Shown: positions 8,492 to 19,118, counted from the stretch's first letter. The stretch: DNA of 64,000 bases from Pelagicoccus sp. SDUM812003 (GCF_031127815.1 NZ_JARXHY010000001.1:124001-188000), one strand, 5' to 3'. The notes: generated by a model from the letters alone, not told the origin. A program made the numbers and translations.

Positions 8492-10765
8492 CTATTTTTC
8501 GAGGTCGCCGAATTTCTTTTGGTAGAGCGTTTCATTCACTTCTTTGGCCGCATTGACGAGGTCTTGGTAGGGGACGTCGGTGATGCTGACGAAACCTACA
8601 TTGTAGTTCTCACCATCGTGGGCGCGGCCCGTTGCGGGCGAGTCGATGTACTGGAACCAATGAGCGCCTACGAAGTAGTCGTTCTCGATCACGGAATTCA
8701 TATAGTCCTTGTACCATCGCCCACGGTCAGCCTGGTCGGCGGCGTGGATCAAACCGGGATGGAAGAGTCCGCTGTCGGTCGAACCGTTGTGGAATTCGCC
8801 GATGATACTGGGCATGTCGATCTCCGGAAGGAAGTTCCAGAAGCTGTCGTCGAGCCCTTCTTGGTAGTAGTTGTAGCTGATTACATCCATGTGCTTCTTT
8901 GCAGCCTCCACGACTTCGGGAGTCATGCCCCAATGGGCGAAGCGAACGCCCATGTAGAGGTGATTGGGCATGGCCCGCTTGAGTTCGCCGTTTACGATGC
9001 GGAAATACTCCTCGGCGTAGAGCTGCAAAAGATCGGCAAGATCGGCCAGCATCGCTTCGCTATAGTTCTCATGGCCTAGGTCGAAGCCGCCTGCGAATGA
9101 TTCCCAATTGTCTATTTTGGTGTCCCATGCGTTGTTTAAGGCTGCGATGGTTTTGTACCTCCCTTTCAGGTACAGGTCGAAAGCTGTCTTGCAGGGGCTT
9201 TCGAAGCTTGAGCGCATCAAGGTGTTGAGCACTATTCCGTAGCGAGACGTATTCGAATTCATTCGACCCCAGCTCTTTTCGTTGTCTACGAACACACCTA
9301 CGCACCAAGGGCTGCCGTTCACCTCCTTTGCGATTCGGTCGATCGTGACCCTTGCCCGCTCGCGGAATTTTGGATCGAAGGGATCGGGGAGGGGAGCCCA
9401 AATGTCGAAGCCGGAGGTCACGGTCTTGAAGTCTCCAATGATCCAGCCATTGGCGAAGTAGGGGATTCGCTGGTTGTCGTAGAAGGCGGGATCCACCCAA
9501 TTGCCGAAAGAGGTGAAACCCCAGTCTAACATCCTCTCTATGGTTACATCTTGCCATTGCTCCATAAAGTCATCACCATATCGTCTCTCTAGATTGGCTT
9601 GGTAGAAGCTGTAGGTTTGACCGTGTTCTATGGGGCCGGTGTGCGATTCGCGCCGGTAGCTGTAGTGTTTCGCCAAAGGATCGTCGTATTCGGGGAGTCC
9701 TTTGAACATGCCGTAGCGAAGCCGATTCGCGACGAATGCAGTGTCGGTCACCGACTTGCTAGCCTTGACCATGCCTTTTGAGTCCTCTGGGGTTGTGTCT
9801 TGCGGATCGATTATTCGTAGCGAGTCATCGCGATAGTCGATGCCTGTATAGGTGGATGTATTCGCCATGCGGATATTGGCTATTCCGTTGGAAAAGAATA
9901 AATAGCCCTCCGGATCGATAAGCGCCCATTTACTACCAATCTTTTCGGTTCGAAAGTATCCGGTGGCTTCCAGCTTCGGACCTGTTTTCCAGCCTTGGAA
10001 CTTCGAACGATCGTCCGGTCCCGATTCCTCTTTCAATTGGGTTAGCTCCATTTGAGCCAAGCGACGCAGTTCCTTCTCGGTTTTCACTTTTAGGGTGAAG
10101 TCGCTCTTGGCAGGTTGTCCGAACTTATCAACGATACCCTTGAACTGGGATTCGTCGTACGGGATGTCCGTCAGAAGTCGGAGTCGTTTTAGGGTGAACG
10201 CCTTGTCGAAAAGATTGTGGTGGGCGACGACGGAGACGTTGGCTATCTGGCTCAAATTGAAATCCGTCGGTTGTGATCCCCACATCCAAATGAGGCGAGT
10301 TGCATCGATTTCCCAAGGGTCGGGCGTATCACGCATGCCAGCATCGAATTGTTGCGACTGGCTGGACAGCTCGTAGTAGAGCGATCCATCGAATCCCCTC
10401 GGTATGTTGACGCTCCTCACGGCACTGGCACCGTTCGAATCGCGTACAGTGACGAAAATCTGAACGGATCGCTCGCCATGGTTAGCCACGTCGAAGACGA
10501 GGGCCGATTCGCTCGAGCCGGATAGGTCCCATGGCTCAGCTGGAGTTAGGTTCAGGCCACTGTATGGTTGCGAAGCATCAAGTAAGACACGGAGTCCATC
10601 CTCGCTGGGTATCAGTTGCGATTGAGTCGCGGAAACAGCGGCGGGAAGGTTGCCTGTCGAAAGGTCGAGAACCACACGCTGATTTGGCTGGACCGCGGCG
10701 GCGGATAGTTGAAGGCCGCCAAAGGCGGTCGTCGCAGCAAGGAATCGGTTTAAAAATTTCGTCAT
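8492..10765 (-). CDS. GH50 beta-agarase, secreted
   Basis: A 757-residue family GH50 enzyme. It has a signal peptide, an N-terminal CBM-like beta-sandwich (about residues 25-200, ending RLIWMWGSQPTDF and DIPYDESQFKGIVDKFGQ), then a TIM barrel with GYLFFSNGIANIRM, GVFVDNEKSWGRMN (acid/base Glu496), MGVRFAHWGMTPEVVEAAK, ISYNYYQEG, IIGEFHNGS (nucleophile Glu657) and GAHWFQYIDSPATGR. Known GH50 enzymes are exo- or endo-acting beta-agarases releasing neoagarobiose or neoagarotetraose; the domain layout matches the exo-acting type. It heads the minus-strand run that continues into the FG-GAP gene and faces the GH2-GH86 operon across a promoter region with three operator-like palindromes. Family assignment is from recognised motifs; substrate fine specificity is inferred. 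Confidence 0.9.
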   Translation of the reverse strand: MTKFLNRFLAATTAFGGLQLSAAAVQPNQRVVLDLSTGNLPAAVSATQSQLIPSEDGLRVLLDASQPYSGLNLTPAEPWDLSGSSESALVFDVANHGERSVQIFVTVRDSNGASAVRSVNIPRGFDGSLYYELSSQSQQFDAGMRDTPDPWEIDATRLIWMWGSQPTDFNLSQIANVSVVAHHNLFDKAFTLKRLRLLTDIPYDESQFKGIVDKFGQPAKSDFTLKVKTEKELRRLAQMELTQLKEESGPDDRSKFQGWKTGPKLEATGYFRTEKIGSKWALIDPEGYLFFSNGIANIRMANTSTYTGIDYRDDSLRIIDPQDTTPEDSKGMVKASKSVTDTAFVANRLRYGMFKGLPEYDDPLAKHYSYRRESHTGPIEHGQTYSFYQANLERRYGDDFMEQWQDVTIERMLDWGFTSFGNWVDPAFYDNQRIPYFANGWIIGDFKTVTSGFDIWAPLPDPFDPKFRERARVTIDRIAKEVNGSPWCVGVFVDNEKSWGRMNSNTSRYGIVLNTLMRSSFESPCKTAFDLYLKGRYKTIAALNNAWDTKIDNWESFAGGFDLGHENYSEAMLADLADLLQLYAEEYFRIVNGELKRAMPNHLYMGVRFAHWGMTPEVVEAAKKHMDVISYNYYQEGLDDSFWNFLPEIDMPSIIGEFHNGSTDSGLFHPGLIHAADQADRGRWYKDYMNSVIENDYFVGAHWFQYIDSPATGRAHDGENYNVGFVSITDVPYQDLVNAAKEVNETLYQKKFGDLEK

Positions 10766-10834
10766 CGGGTAAGTAGGAAGCGGGGTTGACGCACTCGGGC
10801 GAAGCCTGTTGCAAGTACTTGTCTAAAGTGTATA

Positions 10835-10844
10835 TTGTATGCAA
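10835..10844. promoter_or_regulatory. TTGTATGCAA operator-like site, GH50/GH2 divergent promoter
   Basis: Lies in GTGTATATTGTATGCAAAAA, 70 bases before the GH50 start. TATATT just upstream, with TTGCAA 16 bases further up, could be a promoter firing toward GH2. One base from a perfect palindrome. Confidence 0.55.
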
Positions 10845-10853
10845 AAAAATACT

Positions 10854-10864
10854 TTGCAATGCAA
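10854..10864. promoter_or_regulatory. TTGCAATGCAA, odd-spaced variant operator
   Basis: An 11-base palindrome, TTGCA-A-TGCAA, with the same arms as the neighbouring sites plus one extra central base. Its half-site spacing differs, so it may bind weakly or be a decayed copy. Confidence 0.35.
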
Positions 10865-10929
10865 AAGTCATCTTGACGATCGGCCGGGTTTCAAGAGAGA
10901 GGCGTAAATGATTGACAAGATGCAGTATA

Positions 10930-10939
10930 TTGCATGCAA
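10930..10939. promoter_or_regulatory. TTGCATGCAA operator-like palindrome, GH2 side
   Basis: Perfect 10-bp palindrome in GTATATTGCATGCAAAAACC, 153 bases before the chosen GH2 start. The 13 bases TATATTGCATGCA are identical to the site before the sulfatase at 20310. The centres of this site and the 10835 site are 95 bases apart, close to nine helical turns. Confidence 0.6.
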
Positions 10940-11091
10940 AAACCGCAGACCTGAGTATTTCAGATTGATTGCAGTAGCAAGAACTGCCCCGTCCCAAGGA
11001 GAGCTTGAAAAGGGCTCTCGCTGGAAACAATTCAACCAAATTCCCCTCTGTCGTTTTGCGCTCCTACCTACTAACTCACCCTTTGGGAAAG

Positions 11092-13629
11092 ATGGCTCGT
11101 TTACTGTTTTCGAGCCTTTCGACACTCGCTATGGCAAATCTATCTGTTCAACAATTGGAGGGTTCTTTGAAACGCACTGAGACGGTTTTGGATCGAGACT
11201 GGCAGTTTAGTCTGTCACCCGGCAGTGATGTGACGGAATCGGAACTTGACGCCACTCTTTGGAAATCTGTGCGGGTGCCGCATGATTGGAGTGTTGAAGC
11301 GTCTTTCCAGAATAACCTGGAAGGTGCGACTGGTTATCTGCCGGGTGGCATTGGCTGGTATCAGAAACGCTTTTCCTTGCCGCCGACTACAGACGAGACC
11401 TGTGTTTATCTCGTCTTCGATGGTATCTACAACAATGCGGAAGTGTGGCTTAATGGCCATTTTTTAGGCCAACATCCGTACGGATACTCTCCCTTCCATT
11501 ATGAAATCTCGAGTTTGCTATCTGGCGAAGGAGAGGAAAACCTTTTGCGGGTCAAGGTCGATCGAACGCGCTACGCTGACAGTCGTTGGTATACGGGATC
11601 GGGCATTTACCGGGACGTAAAAGTCATAGTGGCTGACGCTCTGCACGTACCTGTTTGGGGAACCTATTTCACGACTCCCAGCGTTACTCCCCACCAGGCT
11701 CTCGTCGATTCGAAGGTCACGGTCCGCAATTCCCGTAGCCATTCTGCCCGATTTGCGTTGAGGGTTACGCTTTTTTCACCGGATGGTAGCAAGGTCGCGC
11801 AAGCAGAGGAAACTGGAGAACTGAAGCCAGGCGAAGAACAGGAGTTTGCCCAGCGACTGACAGTTGCGGAACCGATGTTGTGGGGAGTGGAGAGAGCTTC
11901 GCTTTATCGGGCTGTCACGGAAGTCTACGAGGGCGAACGACTAGCGGATCGAATCGAGGATAGGATTGGGATTCGCAGTATTCGATTCGATCCCGACCAA
12001 GGATTCTTCCTGAATGGCAAGAACATGAAGATCAAAGGCGTTTGCCTCCATCACGATGGAGGAGCGGTGGGCGCCGCGGTGCCGAAAGACGTGTGGCGTC
12101 GTCGTTTGAAGACCTTGCAAGCGGGGGGGTGCAACGCAGTTCGCATGGCGCACAATCCTGCCTCGGAAGAGCTGATAGAACTTTGTGACGAAATGGGAAT
12201 TCTGGTTCAGCAAGAGTTTTTTGACGAATGGGACTATCCGAAGGACAAGCGTCTCAACCAGAACGAAAAGAGCGTCGATGCCATCACTCGTGGGTACACT
12301 GAGCATTTTCAAGATTGGGCGGAGCGCGATTTGAAGTCTACTATGCTTCGCGACCGCAATAATCCGTCGATAATCCAATGGAGCATCGGAAACGAGATTG
12401 AGTGGACGTACCCGAGGCATGCTTATTCAACTGGCTTCTTTGATATGAAGTGGGATGGAAACTATTTCTGGTCTCTGCCGCCGCACTCCCCGGAGGAAAT
12501 CAAGCGACGCTATGAGGCGGCAGAGCCGGAGAAGTTTGCAATTGCAGATACGGCCAAACGCTTGGCCGACTGGACCCGGGAAATGGATACGACTCGCCCT
12601 GTGATCGCGAATTGTATCCTACCTTCAGCTAGTTACATATCCGGATACACCGACGCGCTTGATATGGTGGGCTACTCCTATCGACGGGTGGTGTACGACT
12701 ACGGTCACCGAAATTACCCAGACAAGCCCATCATGGGTACGGAGAACCTGGGCCAATGGCATGAGTGGAAGGCGGTCATCGAGCGGCCCTTCATCGCCGG
12801 CATGTTCATCTGGACCGGAATCGATTATATGGGCGAGGCCAATGGTCAGTGGCCGCGCAAGGGGACCCACTCCGGCCTGCTGGATCTCGCAGGGTTCCAG
12901 AAGCCGTCTTATCACATGATGAAGAGTCTGTGGACAGATCAGCCGCATCTTTTTTTGGCAACGCAGCTTGAAGACAAGTCGGACTACAGGCGTAGCTCCA
13001 AGTCCGGTGTTGTGGTCGAAAAGGAAAAGGGGGCGTGGCAGAAGCGGCTGTGGTTTTGGAACGAGGTGAACGAGCACTGGAACTACGACGACGGCGAATG
13101 GGTTGTCGTAGAAGTTTACTCCAATTGCGAAGAGGTCGAACTGCTTCTCAACGGCAGTTCCTTGGGGATTCAGCGGCTGTCCGATCAGGTAGACCGAGTG
13201 TTCAAGTGGGCGGTGCCGTTCGAAGCGGGTCGTCTAGAGGCTAGGGGCTCTAGTGGCATTGACACCGCCGCGATGACGCTGGAAACGGCAGCGTCTCCCG
13301 TTGTCATAGAGCTGCACGCGGACAGGGGTTCGATGAAGGCTAATGGCCGCGATGTTACGCATGTAGTGGCCCAGTTGCGGGATGAGATGGGACGGGCAGT
13401 GCGACACGAGAATCGCGAGATTGTGTTCTCCGTGGACGGAGACGCCCGCATCCTCGGGGTTGACAACGGAGCGATCACGAACGTCCAGGATTTCCAGTCG
13501 AACCGCATCACCACCGCGAATGGCAGATGTCTGCTCCTGCTTCAATCAAACTTCAGCCCATCAGAGGTCTCCATTTCGGCTTCTGGGGAGAGACTTCAGG
13601 GGGATCACATTAGCGTCGAGATCCAGTGA
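11092..13629 (+). CDS. GH2 beta-galactosidase of the agar/porphyran type
   Basis: An 845-residue family GH2 enzyme: jelly-roll domain ([37 protein letters not shown]), Ig-like domain with [13 protein letters not shown] barrel with WSIGNEIEW (acid/base Glu435) and IMGTENLG (nucleophile Glu551), and C-terminal Ig-like domains ([17 protein letters not shown]). Enzymes of this layout remove non-reducing beta-galactose from agaro- or porphyran-oligosaccharides, but GH2 specificities vary. The ATG at 11092 begins [18 protein letters not shown], a plausible signal sequence, and has GGGAAAG just before it; an upstream in-frame ATG at 11005 would add a hydrophilic leader. It overlaps the GH86 gene by four bases and is preceded by the operator cluster at 10835-10939. 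Confidence 0.87.
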   Translation: MARLLFSSLSTLAMANLSVQQLEGSLKRTETVLDRDWQFSLSPGSDVTESELDATLWKSVRVPHDWSVEASFQNNLEGATGYLPGGIGWYQKRFSLPPTTDETCVYLVFDGIYNNAEVWLNGHFLGQHPYGYSPFHYEISSLLSGEGEENLLRVKVDRTRYADSRWYTGSGIYRDVKVIVADALHVPVWGTYFTTPSVTPHQALVDSKVTVRNSRSHSARFALRVTLFSPDGSKVAQAEETGELKPGEEQEFAQRLTVAEPMLWGVERASLYRAVTEVYEGERLADRIEDRIGIRSIRFDPDQGFFLNGKNMKIKGVCLHHDGGAVGAAVPKDVWRRRLKTLQAGGCNAVRMAHNPASEELIELCDEMGILVQQEFFDEWDYPKDKRLNQNEKSVDAITRGYTEHFQDWAERDLKSTMLRDRNNPSIIQWSIGNEIEWTYPRHAYSTGFFDMKWDGNYFWSLPPHSPEEIKRRYEAAEPEKFAIADTAKRLADWTREMDTTRPVIANCILPSASYISGYTDALDMVGYSYRRVVYDYGHRNYPDKPIMGTENLGQWHEWKAVIERPFIAGMFIWTGIDYMGEANGQWPRKGTHSGLLDLAGFQKPSYHMMKSLWTDQPHLFLATQLEDKSDYRRSSKSGVVVEKEKGAWQKRLWFWNEVNEHWNYDDGEWVVVEVYSNCEEVELLLNGSSLGIQRLSDQVDRVFKWAVPFEAGRLEARGSSGIDTAAMTLETAASPVVIELHADRGSMKANGRDVTHVVAQLRDEMGRAVRHENREIVFSVDGDARILGVDNGAITNVQDFQSNRITTANGRCLLLLQSNFSPSEVSISASGERLQGDHISVEIQ

Positions 13630-16541
13630 AATCCGGATACATGCAAATCGTTTCACTCAAGCTCTTGAGCCTACGTCGCAAGTCCGGCGATTCGCTCGCG
13701 CGTTGTTCTGCCCGTCTGGGTCTTGATCTCACGTGCAGGCTTGGCGCGGCGTTCGCGGCGTTCGCGGTGGCATGGGTCGCCATGCCTTTCGGGATGGCGG
13801 TTGACGTGACCTTGGACTTTGGGGTTCGGCGGGACGTCGGGACCTCGTCCGAATTCGACCGGTCGAAATTCATGGTGCTGCACGCCAACATAGCGGAGCA
13901 GGGGCTCAGGGGGGAAAAGGAGAAGGTCGAATACCTTCTCAACGAGCTGGACCTCTATCTTGGCCGCGACAATGGCTCGATCGTCTGGTACTACAACCAG
14001 TCGCGACAAGATCCCGATCGAGCGGGATTCGTCGATCCCGGGTTCATGATGGAGGAGGGCGAGCGCGTTCGGCGAGAAGTCTACGGGAAGGAACTGGAAT
14101 ACTGGCATCAGTTTGAAAGCCGCGCCGATGTCATGATCGGTGCCCAGTACACGCCATTCTGGCCCGGCAGCTTTACGCAACCCGCCACGGGCGAGGGCTG
14201 GGGTCCGACAACCGCGGAGAGCACGGGTGAATACATGGGGCGGTTCATTTCGGAATTCTATCGAGAGCCGGGGGAACCGACTAGCGAGGGCCAGCCTCCT
14301 CCCCGGCTGGTCGAAGTGATGAACGAGCCACTCTACCACTTCGTCGACGAAGGTGAAGAAACGCCGCTTGAAGTCTTCGAGTTTCATAACACGGTCGCGG
14401 CAGAGATTCGTAAATTCGCTCCTGAGGCGCTGATCGGCGGATACACCGTGGCGTTTCCGTACTACGATATCGAAGGCTTTCAGCGTTGGCGCGACCGTGA
14501 CAAGCTCTTCGTAGACGTAGCGGGAGCGAATATGGATTTTTTTTCGCTACATTTCTACGATTTCGACCAACATTGGGTCCAAGGGCAGGGGTATGTAGGG
14601 CCATGGAACTTCAAAGGCGGACGGGTTGAAGCCACCTTGGACATGCTCGAGCAATATTCTTGGCTAGCGCTTGGCGAGGTAAAGCCCATGGTCATTTCCG
14701 AGTATGGCAGCCGTGATCACGAGCTTGAGCAGCAGGAATGGTCGCGAGAGCGAGACTGGATATTCCTGAAATCGTTCACGCCGCTGATGATGGCCTTCAT
14801 GGACCGCAGCGATCGGGTGCTGAAGGCGATCCCATTCATGCTGATGAAGGCGGAGTGGTCGGAAACGGTTTACGATTGGAGGCTGATGCGAAAAGCCAAT
14901 GAGTTGGAGGGGCAATCTGGAGAGCACTATGTCTTTACGGATCTCGTGAAGTTCTTTGAGCTATGGTCGGAGGTCAAAGGGCAGCGGGCACTGGTCAAAG
15001 ACAGCGATCCGGATGTGAAGTCCGATCTGTACATTGACGGCTACAAGGCGTTCTTGATTCTTTCCAATCTCGCTCCAGAGCCCAAGACGGTAGATCTTCA
15101 GTTGAAGGGTTTGGGCTCCTCGAACCTGGTGAAGGTTCGACTGAAGCATTTGCACGCGGTTGAAGGAATCGCGACGCTCGTTGACGAGGAGCATGACGTC
15201 GCATTCAGCGCGTTCGAACTTGGTAGCGAGGCCTCTGCGATCATTGAGTACACGCTTTCTGAACCGGTCGAGCCACGGGTGACAGTGCAGGAGAGGCTGT
15301 ATTATGCTAATGACTACTTGCGTGAGATTGAGGCAAATGCGCCGATCCGTTTTCAATATCACGGAGTCGAGCTTTCGGACCACGGCTATGCGACGATTCG
15401 AATTGGGATCGGTCGGGAACACGGAAAGTCATTGAGACCCTCCGTTCGGTTCAATGGCGTGGATCTGCGCGCGCCTCTAAACTTGCAGGGCGACGACCAA
15501 TCGTCCCGCTTCGGTTTCTTTGGTCTCATCGAGGTGTCCGTCCCGTATCCCCTGATCCGGCAATCGAACGAAGTCGAAATCGCCTTTCCGGATCAAGGTG
15601 GCCACGTGAGTTCGGCGACGTTGCTTGTGGGGAAGGCGGACGGGCTCGTAGGGAATCAGGCGGAAGCGCCGGAAGTTTCTTCGGTGCAGCTAATTGGGCG
15701 GGATCTTAGGATTGATGTGAGCGCCGCGACGCCTGGCGGCGTGTATGGCGTGGTGAGCGCTCCGGATATCGTGTTGCCGCGCAGGGAATGGTCAGTCGAT
15801 CCGCAGCGGGTTTTGATGGACGAGAGCGGATCGGGCTTTTTGGAGCGTTCGATAGAGCAAGAGCGCCTCTTCCTTTCGTTCTTCGAATGCCCCGAATGTT
15901 TGCCGCCGGCTGGCCCGCCGGAAAGCGTGCAGATCACGAAGAATCGCCCTATGACGCTTGTCGGCATGGAAGAGCCGCTGTCGGCCACGGTAGAACCGAC
16001 TAACGCCCTAGATCGAGAGATCGAATGGCATTCGAAATCTCCAGAGATCGCGAGGGTCTCCGCTGCGGGAGTCGTCAGTGGCGTAAGCTCGGGCACTGCG
16101 CAGATTACGGCAACGGCTGTTCTGGGCGGAGCGTTCGACACGACTTCGGTCGTGGTTGCCGAGCCGGTTGCGCAACCGGGGTTAGCCTTCGATGACGTGG
16201 TTGCGTATCAAGAAGGGGTTTACAAGGTAGGGTATGATTTAGACGTCTCGTGCCAGTTCTTTGCAGGAAAAGGAGATTCGGTTGATGCGTCGCTAGGTGG
16301 TGTCCGTTTCCTGTTGCGGGAAGTGACATCAGAATGGGCGGTTGTTTCCGACGTGGTAGCGGTGGATACATCCGCTGTTGGCGTAGAGCGGGGAGTAGCG
16401 AGCGCAAGTCTGTCGCTAGAAGGTCTCGCGCCGAGTTCCGAATTGCCGGAAGGAAATTTCTACTTCCTGTTTGTTAATTTCGAAACGAGTGGAGGCGAGT
16501 CCTTCGATGCAGGTGTCTCTCCGATCCTTGTGGAGCGCTAG
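13626..16541 (+). CDS. GH86 beta-agarase/beta-porphyranase with Big2 domain
   Basis: A 971-residue secreted protein. After a signal segment ([18 protein letters not shown]) comes the GH86 catalytic barrel: [35 protein letters not shown]-like [20 protein letters not shown] (catalytic Glu234), [11 protein letters not shown] and [12 protein letters not shown] (catalytic Glu359), then beta-sandwich domains, and near residues 770-840 a Big2 Ig-like domain ([26 protein letters not shown]). GH86 endo-enzymes cut agarose or porphyran, and telling them apart needs more than motifs; the P450 demethylase nearby favours porphyran. A GTG start at 13626 overlaps the GH2 stop as GTGA; ATG 13641 is an alternative. 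The stop shares the palindrome CTAG with the convergent AraC gene. Confidence 0.86.
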   Translation: MKSGYMQIVSLKLLSLRRKSGDSLARCSARLGLDLTCRLGAAFAAFAVAWVAMPFGMAVDVTLDFGVRRDVGTSSEFDRSKFMVLHANIAEQGLRGEKEKVEYLLNELDLYLGRDNGSIVWYYNQSRQDPDRAGFVDPGFMMEEGERVRREVYGKELEYWHQFESRADVMIGAQYTPFWPGSFTQPATGEGWGPTTAESTGEYMGRFISEFYREPGEPTSEGQPPPRLVEVMNEPLYHFVDEGEETPLEVFEFHNTVAAEIRKFAPEALIGGYTVAFPYYDIEGFQRWRDRDKLFVDVAGANMDFFSLHFYDFDQHWVQGQGYVGPWNFKGGRVEATLDMLEQYSWLALGEVKPMVISEYGSRDHELEQQEWSRERDWIFLKSFTPLMMAFMDRSDRVLKAIPFMLMKAEWSETVYDWRLMRKANELEGQSGEHYVFTDLVKFFELWSEVKGQRALVKDSDPDVKSDLYIDGYKAFLILSNLAPEPKTVDLQLKGLGSSNLVKVRLKHLHAVEGIATLVDEEHDVAFSAFELGSEASAIIEYTLSEPVEPRVTVQERLYYANDYLREIEANAPIRFQYHGVELSDHGYATIRIGIGREHGKSLRPSVRFNGVDLRAPLNLQGDDQSSRFGFFGLIEVSVPYPLIRQSNEVEIAFPDQGGHVSSATLLVGKADGLVGNQAEAPEVSSVQLIGRDLRIDVSAATPGGVYGVVSAPDIVLPRREWSVDPQRVLMDESGSGFLERSIEQERLFLSFFECPECLPPAGPPESVQITKNRPMTLVGMEEPLSATVEPTNALDREIEWHSKSPEIARVSAAGVVSGVSSGTAQITATAVLGGAFDTTSVVVAEPVAQPGLAFDDVVAYQEGVYKVGYDLDVSCQFFAGKGDSVDASLGGVRFLLREVTSEWAVVSDVVAVDTSAVGVERGVASASLSLEGLAPSSELPEGNFYFLFVNFETSGGESFDAGVSPILVER

Positions 16542-17416
16542 CGAGCTTGTACCCTAACTTCCTGGGCATTGGAGTGCCTTTCGCGGTAGTCCCGAGGACT
16601 GCAATGGTAGGTTCTGTGAAAGCTTCGATTGAAGTTCGACAGGTTTCTAAACCCGCTGCTGAAGGCTATTTCGACTATCGGCATGTCTGTTTCGATAAGC
16701 AAGTGGCAGACATGACCCAGTCGAACATTTGTGAGAAAATCCTGATACGTTTTTCTAGTGCTCTTCTTGAATTGACGGCTGAAATAAGCTGGTGACATGT
16801 GAGCTTGTTTTGCCAAGTCTTTATGGGTGAGCTCTTCGTCGAAGTGTTCCAGAATGTACTGGCAAATCCGATGCATACGTTGGGACACGTTTTGATTGAT
16901 GGAACCGATGAAGCCGGGGCTTGCGAGAATTCGGGGCTTAGGAGCAGCCAAGAGGTGCTCCACCAATTGGAGGAAAGCAATCCAGCGTTGCACGCCGTCA
17001 GATTCGCGAATTTTGGCGAGTAGAAAGCGGGCAGTATGAGCAGTATTGTCATCAAAGGAGAGCCCGAGCTTAGCTTGATCGAGCATGTCAGAGAAGGCGG
17101 CGAGCTCGGGCGCGGTGTCGATGAAGCCGTGCACGCAGTCGCGAGAGAGGTGCAGCACCTCGGATTCGGCGCCGTTACTCGTGGGAAAGGTGTTGCGGTA
17201 GATGTGGGGAAGGTTCTCGCCGATCAGGCAGAGATCGCCGGGATCGAAGGTGCCGACGTGATCGCCAACGATGCGGGTGCCGCTGCTGCGGGTGATGTAG
17301 GTCAGTTCGATCTCGGGATGGTAGTGAAACGGGTGGTCGAAGCGCGGTTCGCTGAAGCATCGGCAGATGAACGAATGCCGGGCGGAGGGGATGATTTGCT
17401 CGATTTGCGCCTTCAT
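16538..17416 (-). CDS. AraC-family transcriptional regulator
   Basis: A 292-residue regulator. The N-terminal half is a cupin-like sensor (FDHPFHYHPEIELTYI, GDHVGTFDPGDLCLIGENLPH), the usual effector pocket of sugar-responsive AraC proteins. The C-terminal about 100 residues carry two helix-turn-helix motifs: LTHKDLAKQAHMSPAYFSRQFKK and MPIVEIAFSSGFRNLSNFNRSF, followed by the CSPRDYR family end. It is divergent from the ferredoxin-P450-ADH genes across 192 bases that contain a 9-bp inverted repeat (17506-17547), so it probably controls the demethylation operon and perhaps GH86. Inducer unknown; 6-O-methyl-galactose or a porphyran oligosaccharide is a guess. Confidence 0.88.
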   Translation of the reverse strand: MKAQIEQIIPSARHSFICRCFSEPRFDHPFHYHPEIELTYITRSSGTRIVGDHVGTFDPGDLCLIGENLPHIYRNTFPTSNGAESEVLHLSRDCVHGFIDTAPELAAFSDMLDQAKLGLSFDDNTAHTARFLLAKIRESDGVQRWIAFLQLVEHLLAAPKPRILASPGFIGSINQNVSQRMHRICQYILEHFDEELTHKDLAKQAHMSPAYFSRQFKKSTRKTYQDFLTNVRLGHVCHLLIETDMPIVEIAFSSGFRNLSNFNRSFHRTYHCSPRDYRERHSNAQEVRVQAR

Positions 17417-17505
17417 GAAAGAAGAAAAATCTATCGGATGTTGACAGAAATTCCAGATGCAAGTCGCAGAAGGGACAATAAAGTATCGGAATTGGACGGC
17501 AAATG

Positions 17506-17547
17506 CACAGCGCCAAGGGAATCTGATAGGCTATATTAGGCGCTGTG
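17506..17547. promoter_or_regulatory. 9-bp inverted repeat upstream of ferredoxin gene
   Basis: CACAGCGCC (17506-17514) and GGCGCTGTG (17539-17547) are perfect inverted arms separated by 24 bases that hold a TATATT (-10-like) element. The position between the AraC gene and ferredoxin suggests a regulator site or a leader stem-loop. Confidence 0.45.
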
Positions 17548-17608
17548 AAACGAGGTCGGCCAAGTCCTGCCGCCTCGAGCTAACCATCGCCAAACCAAGG
17601 AAGTTCTT

Positions 17609-17923
17609 ATGCCCAAAGTAACGTTTATCACCCAAGACAAGGAAGCAGTCGTCGTCGACAACGTGGAAGGATCGCTGATGGAAATCGCGGTCGACCATGG
17701 TATCGAGGGCATCGAAGGGGATTGCGGCGGCGTGTGTTCCTGCTCGACCTGCCATGTGCTAGTGGCTCGCGAGTGGATGGACAAAGTGGGCCAGCCGGAG
17801 GACATCGAGAAAGATACCTTGGAGTTCAATCCAGACGTGACTCCGCGCAGCCGTCTCTGTTGCCAGATCGAGCTTACGAAAAACCTGGATGGCTTGGTCG
17901 TGGAAGTGCCCTCGACCCTCTAA
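17609..17923 (+). CDS. [2Fe-2S] ferredoxin, putidaredoxin type
   Basis: A 104-residue ferredoxin of the adrenodoxin/putidaredoxin class. The cluster ligands are visible as Cys39, Cys45 and Cys48 in DCGGVCSCSTCHV, with the fourth in SRLCCQIE near residue 85. These proteins pass single electrons from a flavin reductase to class I cytochrome P450s, and the P450 follows 32 bases downstream. In known algal-sugar demethylation loci the same P450-ferredoxin pairing removes the 6-O-methyl group of D-galactose. No ferredoxin reductase is encoded in the window, so it must lie elsewhere or be shared. The length and start are normal for the family. Confidence 0.93.
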   Translation: MPKVTFITQDKEAVVVDNVEGSLMEIAVDHGIEGIEGDCGGVCSCSTCHVLVAREWMDKVGQPEDIEKDTLEFNPDVTPRSRLCCQIELTKNLDGLVVEVPSTL

Positions 17924-17955
17924 CGCTCAAGAAGAACCCCAGTCCTGGGCGAACT

Positions 17956-19095
17956 ATGTCAGAACTGCACGACCCATTCAAGGAAGCCAAAGAAAAGGGA
18001 CCGATCCTCGTGGCCGAGTTTCAGGGGGAAAAGATCCCCATGATCCTCAAGTTGAAGGATATTCGAGAGGCTACCAAGGACACTGAAACCTACAGCTCAG
18101 ACGCCCCGCGTCGCGTGCCCATTCCGTCAGAAGAGGACGTGCGTACGGTGCGCCAGTATCCTCTGGAAGTCGATCCCCCGGTTCATGCGGAGCACCGCAA
18201 GATCGTGGAGCCGTTTTTTCTCCGGCCGAAGTTGCCCGAGTACGAGAAGAAACTGAATGCGCTGATCGATCGCTTGATCGATGAAGCCCTCGAGCGCGAA
18301 ACTTTGGATGTGGTGCATGACTTTGCCATTCCGCTGCAGTCGCACGCCCTGACTTATCTGCTCAACGTGGACGAAAAGGAGGCCGAGCTTTGGATTGGCT
18401 GGGGTATCCACGTCTTCAAGGACGGCGATGGAAAGTCGAAGGGGCCGTTCATGGAAAAGTACAGCGAGCAGATGTTTCTCGCGGCGGAGAAGAATCCTGG
18501 GGAGGACTTTTTCAGCGCCCTGAATCAAGCCAAGTTCGATGGGCGAAAGCTGACCATGGAGGAAAAGCTTGGCTACGCGAACATCGCGTTTGCAGGTGGG
18601 CGCGACACGATCATTCACACTGCGGTGAACATCGTGGACTACTTTGCTGGAAGTCCCAAGGGGCTGGAGTGCGTGCGCGAGCACCCGCAGATGGTGAAGA
18701 CTGCCGCGGAAGAGTTTTTTCGTGTATTCATTCCGCTGACCCACATCGGCCGCGTCTGTCCGCACGACACGAATGTGCATGGGCATGAGGTGAAGGCTGG
18801 CGGACGCGTATCGCTTTGCTGGTCGTCTGCGAACCGCGATCCCGAGGTTTTCAAGGAGCCCAACGAGGTCAAGCTCGACCGCAAGCCCAACCCGCACGTG
18901 GCCTTTGGTTTTGGTCCGCACAACTGCCTCGGAGCGCATCACGCCCGGGCGATCATGCGCAGCCTCATCCTCAAGCTAGCGGAACGCGTGGAGCGTATCG
19001 AGGTTCTTAGGACAATAGAATTGGTCGAGCACGAGAAGGAGTATTCGCGGAAGGTCGGATACGAGCTGCTCGAGGCCAAGTTCACTGCCCGCTAA
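17956..19095 (+). CDS. cytochrome P450, probable 6-O-methyl-D-galactose demethylase
   Basis: A 379-residue soluble bacterial P450. The haem loop FGFGPHNCLGAHHAR places the axial Cys at residue 324; the I-helix oxygen motif AGGRDT and a substrate-recognition ENLT-type KLR region are present. The compact length resembles the CYP236A group, which hydroxylates 6-O-methyl-D-galactose from porphyran so that it breaks into D-galactose and formaldehyde. That function is inferred from size, the ferredoxin upstream, the alcohol dehydrogenase downstream and the agarase/porphyranase setting. The ATG at 17956 is preferred because the upstream reading frame overlaps the ferredoxin gene and lacks P450 features. 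The protein starts MSELHDPFKEAKEKGPI. Confidence 0.85.
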   Translation: MSELHDPFKEAKEKGPILVAEFQGEKIPMILKLKDIREATKDTETYSSDAPRRVPIPSEEDVRTVRQYPLEVDPPVHAEHRKIVEPFFLRPKLPEYEKKLNALIDRLIDEALERETLDVVHDFAIPLQSHALTYLLNVDEKEAELWIGWGIHVFKDGDGKSKGPFMEKYSEQMFLAAEKNPGEDFFSALNQAKFDGRKLTMEEKLGYANIAFAGGRDTIIHTAVNIVDYFAGSPKGLECVREHPQMVKTAAEEFFRVFIPLTHIGRVCPHDTNVHGHEVKAGGRVSLCWSSANRDPEVFKEPNEVKLDRKPNPHVAFGFGPHNCLGAHHARAIMRSLILKLAERVERIEVLRTIELVEHEKEYSRKVGYELLEAKFTAR

Positions 19096-19118
19096 ACTCA
19101 GGACGGAATATAGTTATT

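Noticed and set aside
8366-9079. 237-codon plus-strand frame
   Set aside because: Antisense across GH50 and FG-GAP coding sequence, with shadow-like composition.
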